A stretch of 8,105 nt of DNA from an uncultured Lachnospiraceae bacterium. GTDB taxonomy: Bacteria > Bacillota > Clostridia > Lachnospirales > Lachnospiraceae. Below are positions 5,602 through 8,105 of the stretch, piece after piece. The notes beneath the pieces are model-generated. The model had not been told where the DNA came from. It saw nothing but the letters and a program-made list of their open reading frames with translations, and searched no databases. The DNA lies in assembly GCA_958422845.1 (NCBI GenBank), contig CATZPU010000042.1, positions 1-8,105 on the forward strand, written 5' to 3'. The translations under genes and the position numbers were made by a program. Each line of letters opens with the position of its first letter. Position 1 is the stretch's first letter.

Positions 5602-5608
5602 CTATTAT
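5580..5608 (+). promoter_or_regulatory. Promoter of the ridA-nhaC-lyase operon
   Basis: The -35 TTGACT (5580-5585) and -10 TATTAT (5603-5608) are separated by 17 bp. The predicted start is near 5615, about 30 nt before the ridA start codon. A TTCAGTG half-site overlaps the spacer. Confidence 0.78.
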
Positions 5609-5645
5609 CAATTTAACCGAAAAAAAGAGATAAGGAGGGAAAAAG

Positions 5646-6023
5646 ATGTTAAAAGTAGTGAACACTCCGGACGCACCGGCAGCTATCGGACCGTACTCGC
5701 AGGGAATTATACTGAACAATATTTTATTCAGTTCCGGACAGATTCCGGCAAGCCCGCAGACAGGAGAGATCGTTGGTTCTGACATCACAGCTCAGGCAGA
5801 GCAGGTGATGAAGAATGTGAAAGCGATTCTGGATGAAGCGGGAACATGCTTTGAGAACGTGGTAAAGACAACGTGCTTTTTAAGCGACATGGCAGATTTC
5901 GCAGAGTTTAACAAGGTATACGAAAAATACTTTGTATCAAAGCCTGCAAGATCCTGCGTTGCAGTAAAGACGCTGCCGAAAAATGTTCTTTGTGAAGTAG
6001 AAGTACTTGCAGCAATTCAGTAG
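5646..6023 (+). CDS. ridA: RidA family reactive intermediate deaminase (YjgF/YER057c/UK114)
   Basis: This small cytoplasmic enzyme hydrolyses reactive enamine/imine intermediates, notably 2-aminoacrylate released by PLP-dependent lyases and dehydratases, to the 2-keto acid and ammonia. Members work as trimers with active sites between subunits. The length, 125 aa, is typical. The family signature is clear: AIGPYSQG near the N-terminus (Tyr17), SSGQIP at 29-34, and RSCVAVKTLP with the catalytic-site arginine at 102 and the conserved Glu117 in LCEVEVLA. The active-site residues of true RidA-type deaminases are therefore present. The start ATG has an excellent AGGAGGG site (5633-5639). It is the first gene of a rightward operon with an NhaC-family transporter and a MalY/PatB-type PLP enzyme, a natural source of the intermediates it removes. 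Confidence 0.95.
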   Translation: MLKVVNTPDAPAAIGPYSQGIILNNILFSSGQIPASPQTGEIVGSDITAQAEQVMKNVKAILDEAGTCFENVVKTTCFLSDMADFAEFNKVYEKYFVSKPARSCVAVKTLPKNVLCEVEVLAAIQ

Positions 6024-6034
6024 ATCTGAAAAAG

Positions 6035-6117
6035 CTCCGGAGTAATTGTTTCGTGCGAAGTGGGCAGCATAGGATAAGACGGTAAGGGAAATCTGCGGAA
6101 CAATTCACATAGTGGAG
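6035..6117 (+). other. Possible folded RNA segment between ridA and nhaC
   Basis: AATTGTTTCG (6044-6053) can pair with CGGAACAATT (6096-6105) in a 10-bp helix with one G-U pair, closing a 42-nt loop. CTCC (6035-6038) and GGAG (6114-6117) could add an outer helix. The 116-nt gap between the two genes is otherwise empty apart from the AGGAGG of nhaC (6127-6132). There is no T-run, so it is not an intrinsic terminator. It could be a processing or stabilising structure, or chance; I match it to no known riboswitch class. Confidence 0.3.
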
Positions 6118-6139
6118 AGAATTTGTAGGAGGAAAACTC

Positions 6140-7639
6140 ATGAGTGGGAAAGAGAAAAAAGTAAGAGAGAAAAAAGAAACGACGCTGTTTCTGGCAGTAG
6201 TTCCGATTCTGGCAATGATCGTTCTTCTTGGCGTCGGATACGCAGTGATGGGATTAAGCCCTGAGGTACTGATGCTTGTATCCGCAGCGATCGCAGGCCT
6301 GATCGCCCTTTATCTTGGCTATAGCTGGGATGATATTATGGATTCTATCGTTGGTAAGCTCAGCAAAACGATGCCGGCTATCTTTATCCTGATCATCGTT
6401 GGATTCATGATCGGTTCATGGATGATCGGCGGTACGATCCCGATGATGGTATACTACGGTCTGAAGCTGATCAGCCCGAAATACCTTGTTGTTACATCAT
6501 TCTTAGTTACTGCATTCGTTTCTGTATGTACAGGTACATCATGGGGTTCTGCCGGTACGATCGGTGTGGCTCTGATGGGTGTTGCCGCAGGTATGGGCGC
6601 TCCGCTTCCGATCGTAGCAGGTGCTATCGTATCCGGTGCGTACTTCGGAGATAAGATGTCTCCGCTTTCTGATACGACAAACCTTGCACCGATCGCAGCA
6701 GGCGGAAAGCTGTACGACCATATCCAGCATATGTTCTGGACAACAGGTCCTGGATTTATCATCTGTTGTATCGTATATACGATCGTAGGATTTACATTTG
6801 GCGGCGATCTTGCAGCAGCAGGAACACCGGAGAAGGTTACGATCATTTTTGAGACACTTGAGCAGATCTTCAAATTCAATCCGCTCATTATCCTTCCGCC
6901 GATCATCGTTCTGTACGGATCGATCACAAAGAAGCCGACGATTCCGGTTATGCTGCTCTCCAGTGCAGTAGCAATGTTCAACGCTGTTGTATTCCAGAAC
7001 TTCAGCCTTCAGGATTGCTTCACATCTGCAATCAGCGGATTCAATCTTGACATGATCCACGTAGCAGGCTTTACGACAGAGGGACTGATCGAGGATATTC
7101 CGAGACTGCTTCAGCGCGGCGGTATGGTTTCCATGCTTAATACAGTGCTGATCGCATTCTGTGCATACGGATTTGCAGGTACACTTGCAGTTACAGGTTC
7201 TCTGAACATCGTACTGAACAAGCTTACGACGATCGTGAAGTCTACAGGCGGACTCATCGTTTCCACGATCGTTTCCTGTATCACAGCAGTATTTGTTACA
7301 TCGAACGGACAGCTTTCTATCCTGCTTCCGGGTGAGATGTTCAAGGATACTTACCTGAAGAAAGGTCTGGAGCCGAGAAACCTTTCCAGAACACTGGAGG
7401 ACTCTGCTACAGTCGTAGAGCCGATCACTCCGTGGACAGCAGCCGGAGTTTACATGGCTACAACGCTTGGTGTTTCTACACTTGAGTACCTGCCGTGGGC
7501 GATCATCTGTTATACAGGTGTCATCTTCGCCATTATCTGGGGCTTCACAGGCATCGGTATTAAGAAGATCACAAAAGACAGCGAATACTACGATGAGTAC
7601 GTTGCTCTGAATAAGGCAGACGGAATCGACGTAGAGTAA
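6140..7639 (+). CDS. nhaC: NhaC-superfamily Na+/H+ antiporter or sodium-coupled transporter
   Basis: This 499-aa polytopic inner-membrane protein has about 11-12 hydrophobic segments after a charged N-terminus (MSGKEKKVREKKE). The NhaC hallmark is present: CTGTSWGSAGTIGVA at 130-144 followed by GAYFGDKMSPLSDTTNLAP at 166-184, and later LEDSATVVEPITPWTAAG in the C-terminal half. Characterised relatives exchange Na+ for H+ (Bacillus NhaC) or malate/lactate with Na+ and H+ (MleN). Other members (LysW, TyrT, MetT) have been predicted from regulon analysis to carry amino acids. The start ATG has a strong AGGAGG site 7 nt upstream. The position between ridA and a PLP-dependent lyase gene, rather than in a pH or sodium stress locus, makes an amino-acid substrate plausible; this is inference. 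The symbol denotes the family, not a proven substrate. Confidence 0.93.
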   Translation: MSGKEKKVREKKETTLFLAVVPILAMIVLLGVGYAVMGLSPEVLMLVSAAIAGLIALYLGYSWDDIMDSIVGKLSKTMPAIFILIIVGFMIGSWMIGGTIPMMVYYGLKLISPKYLVVTSFLVTAFVSVCTGTSWGSAGTIGVALMGVAAGMGAPLPIVAGAIVSGAYFGDKMSPLSDTTNLAPIAAGGKLYDHIQHMFWTTGPGFIICCIVYTIVGFTFGGDLAAAGTPEKVTIIFETLEQIFKFNPLIILPPIIVLYGSITKKPTIPVMLLSSAVAMFNAVVFQNFSLQDCFTSAISGFNLDMIHVAGFTTEGLIEDIPRLLQRGGMVSMLNTVLIAFCAYGFAGTLAVTGSLNIVLNKLTTIVKSTGGLIVSTIVSCITAVFVTSNGQLSILLPGEMFKDTYLKKGLEPRNLSRTLEDSATVVEPITPWTAAGVYMATTLGVSTLEYLPWAIICYTGVIFAIIWGFTGIGIKKITKDSEYYDEYVALNKADGIDVE

Positions 7640-7650
7640 GGGTGTTTATT

Positions 7651-8105
7651 ATGAAGGTTAATTTTGACGAGTATAATGAGAGAAGAAACACAAACTGCGG
7701 AAAATGGGACACGATGGACAAAAAGTACCAGAAAGAAGGAATGCTCCATCTTGGCGTAGCAGATATGGATTTTCGTTCTCCGAAGCCGATCATTGACGCA
7801 TTTGAGGAGATTCTGAACAAGGGTATTTTCGGATACACGGATCTGAGCGATAAGTTCTATGAGAACATTCAGGACTGGATGAAGAGAAAGCATCAGGCTG
7901 ACGTCGCAAGAGAGGAGATCGTATTCTGCCCGCGCATCAATATTTCCTCCAGTATCTGTGTGGATACGTTCACGGAGGAAACAGACGAGGTGATTATCAA
8001 TACTCCGGCTTACGGTCCGTTGTATCAGGCGATCGTAAAGAACCACCGCAAGGTAGTGGAGAGTCCGCTTATCCGTGAAAACGGTCAGTACAAAATCGAT
8101 TTTGC
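7651..8105 (+). CDS. MalY/PatB family PLP-dependent aminotransferase or cystathionine beta-lyase, 3'-truncated by window edge
   Basis: The frame opens at ATG 7651, 11 nt after the nhaC stop, and stays open to the last base (151 complete codons). The N-terminus MKVNFDEYNERRNTNCGKWD, the GVADMDFRSPKPI segment, GIFGYTDLSD and NTPAYGPLYQAI are the conserved landmarks of the MalY/PatB branch of class I/II aminotransferases. Those enzymes cleave C-S bonds of cystathionine or cysteine derivatives to pyruvate, ammonia and a thiol. The PLP-binding lysine and C-terminal half are beyond the window, so catalytic integrity cannot be checked. The ribosome binding site is weak (AAGGGTG, 7638-7644) and overlaps the nhaC stop, suggesting coupled translation. 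Release of 2-aminoacrylate by such an enzyme would explain ridA at the head of the operon. Confidence 0.92.
   Translation, partial: MKVNFDEYNERRNTNCGKWDTMDKKYQKEGMLHLGVADMDFRSPKPIIDAFEEILNKGIFGYTDLSDKFYENIQDWMKRKHQADVAREEIVFCPRINISSSICVDTFTEETDEVIINTPAYGPLYQAIVKNHRKVVESPLIRENGQYKIDF

Noticed and set aside
6454..7060. Two overlapping minus-strand open frames opposite nhaC
   Set aside because: The plus-strand frame is an unmistakable NhaC transporter across the whole interval; the antisense frames overlap each other and show no family signature.

Overview
The window looks like a chromosomal segment from a Gram-positive, low-to-moderate GC anaerobe of the class Clostridia, most likely the family Lachnospiraceae. 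The reasons are strong AGGAGG-type ribosome binding sites, sigma-A-type promoters, a T-box leader in front of an aminoacyl-tRNA synthetase gene, and protein sequences (ThrRS, NhaC, RidA, YheO-like regulator) of clostridial character. The genus assignment is inference; no marker such as rRNA is present.

Region 1 (1-1474): the end of an ABC importer operon of the nitrate/taurine/aliphatic-sulfonate (NitT/TauT) type, with an ATPase lacking its first residues and a complete six-helix permease that overlaps it by 14 nt. The substrate cannot be told from these two subunits. Region 2 (1475-2296): no large gene, but full of control elements. A consensus promoter is followed by a complete threonine-type T-box leader with Stem I, specifier loop, Stem III, antiterminator and a 12-bp terminator. 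Next come a 57-nt long interrupted palindrome and a run of short GCGAAGC-type repeats, and then a 63-codon membrane-peptide gene one base before thrS. Region 3 (2297-4341): thrS, threonyl-tRNA synthetase with editing and zinc sites intact, ending in a terminator that probably works in both directions.

Region 4 (4380-5463, minus strand): a three-gene leftward unit. In transcription order it holds a YheO/DauR-like PAS-HTH regulator, an unrecognised 45-aa peptide and a 75-aa YgiT/MqsA-like zinc-finger protein lacking an HTH domain. Region 5 (5464-5645): a divergent control region with one good promoter in each direction and repeated ACTGAA/TTCAGT half-sites placed around both. Region 6 (5646-8105, plus strand): ridA, then an NhaC-superfamily transporter, then the start of a MalY/PatB-type PLP-dependent C-S beta-lyase or aminotransferase that runs off the window.

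The most coherent biological story is regions 4-6. A ligand-sensing regulator appears to control a divergent operon in which a transporter of a superfamily that includes predicted amino-acid permeases could bring in an amino acid. A PLP enzyme would break it down, and RidA would hydrolyse the reactive enamine/imine (2-aminoacrylate-type) intermediate that such enzymes release. The substrate is unknown. In region 2-3, uncharged tRNA-Thr would switch on thrS together with the small membrane protein.
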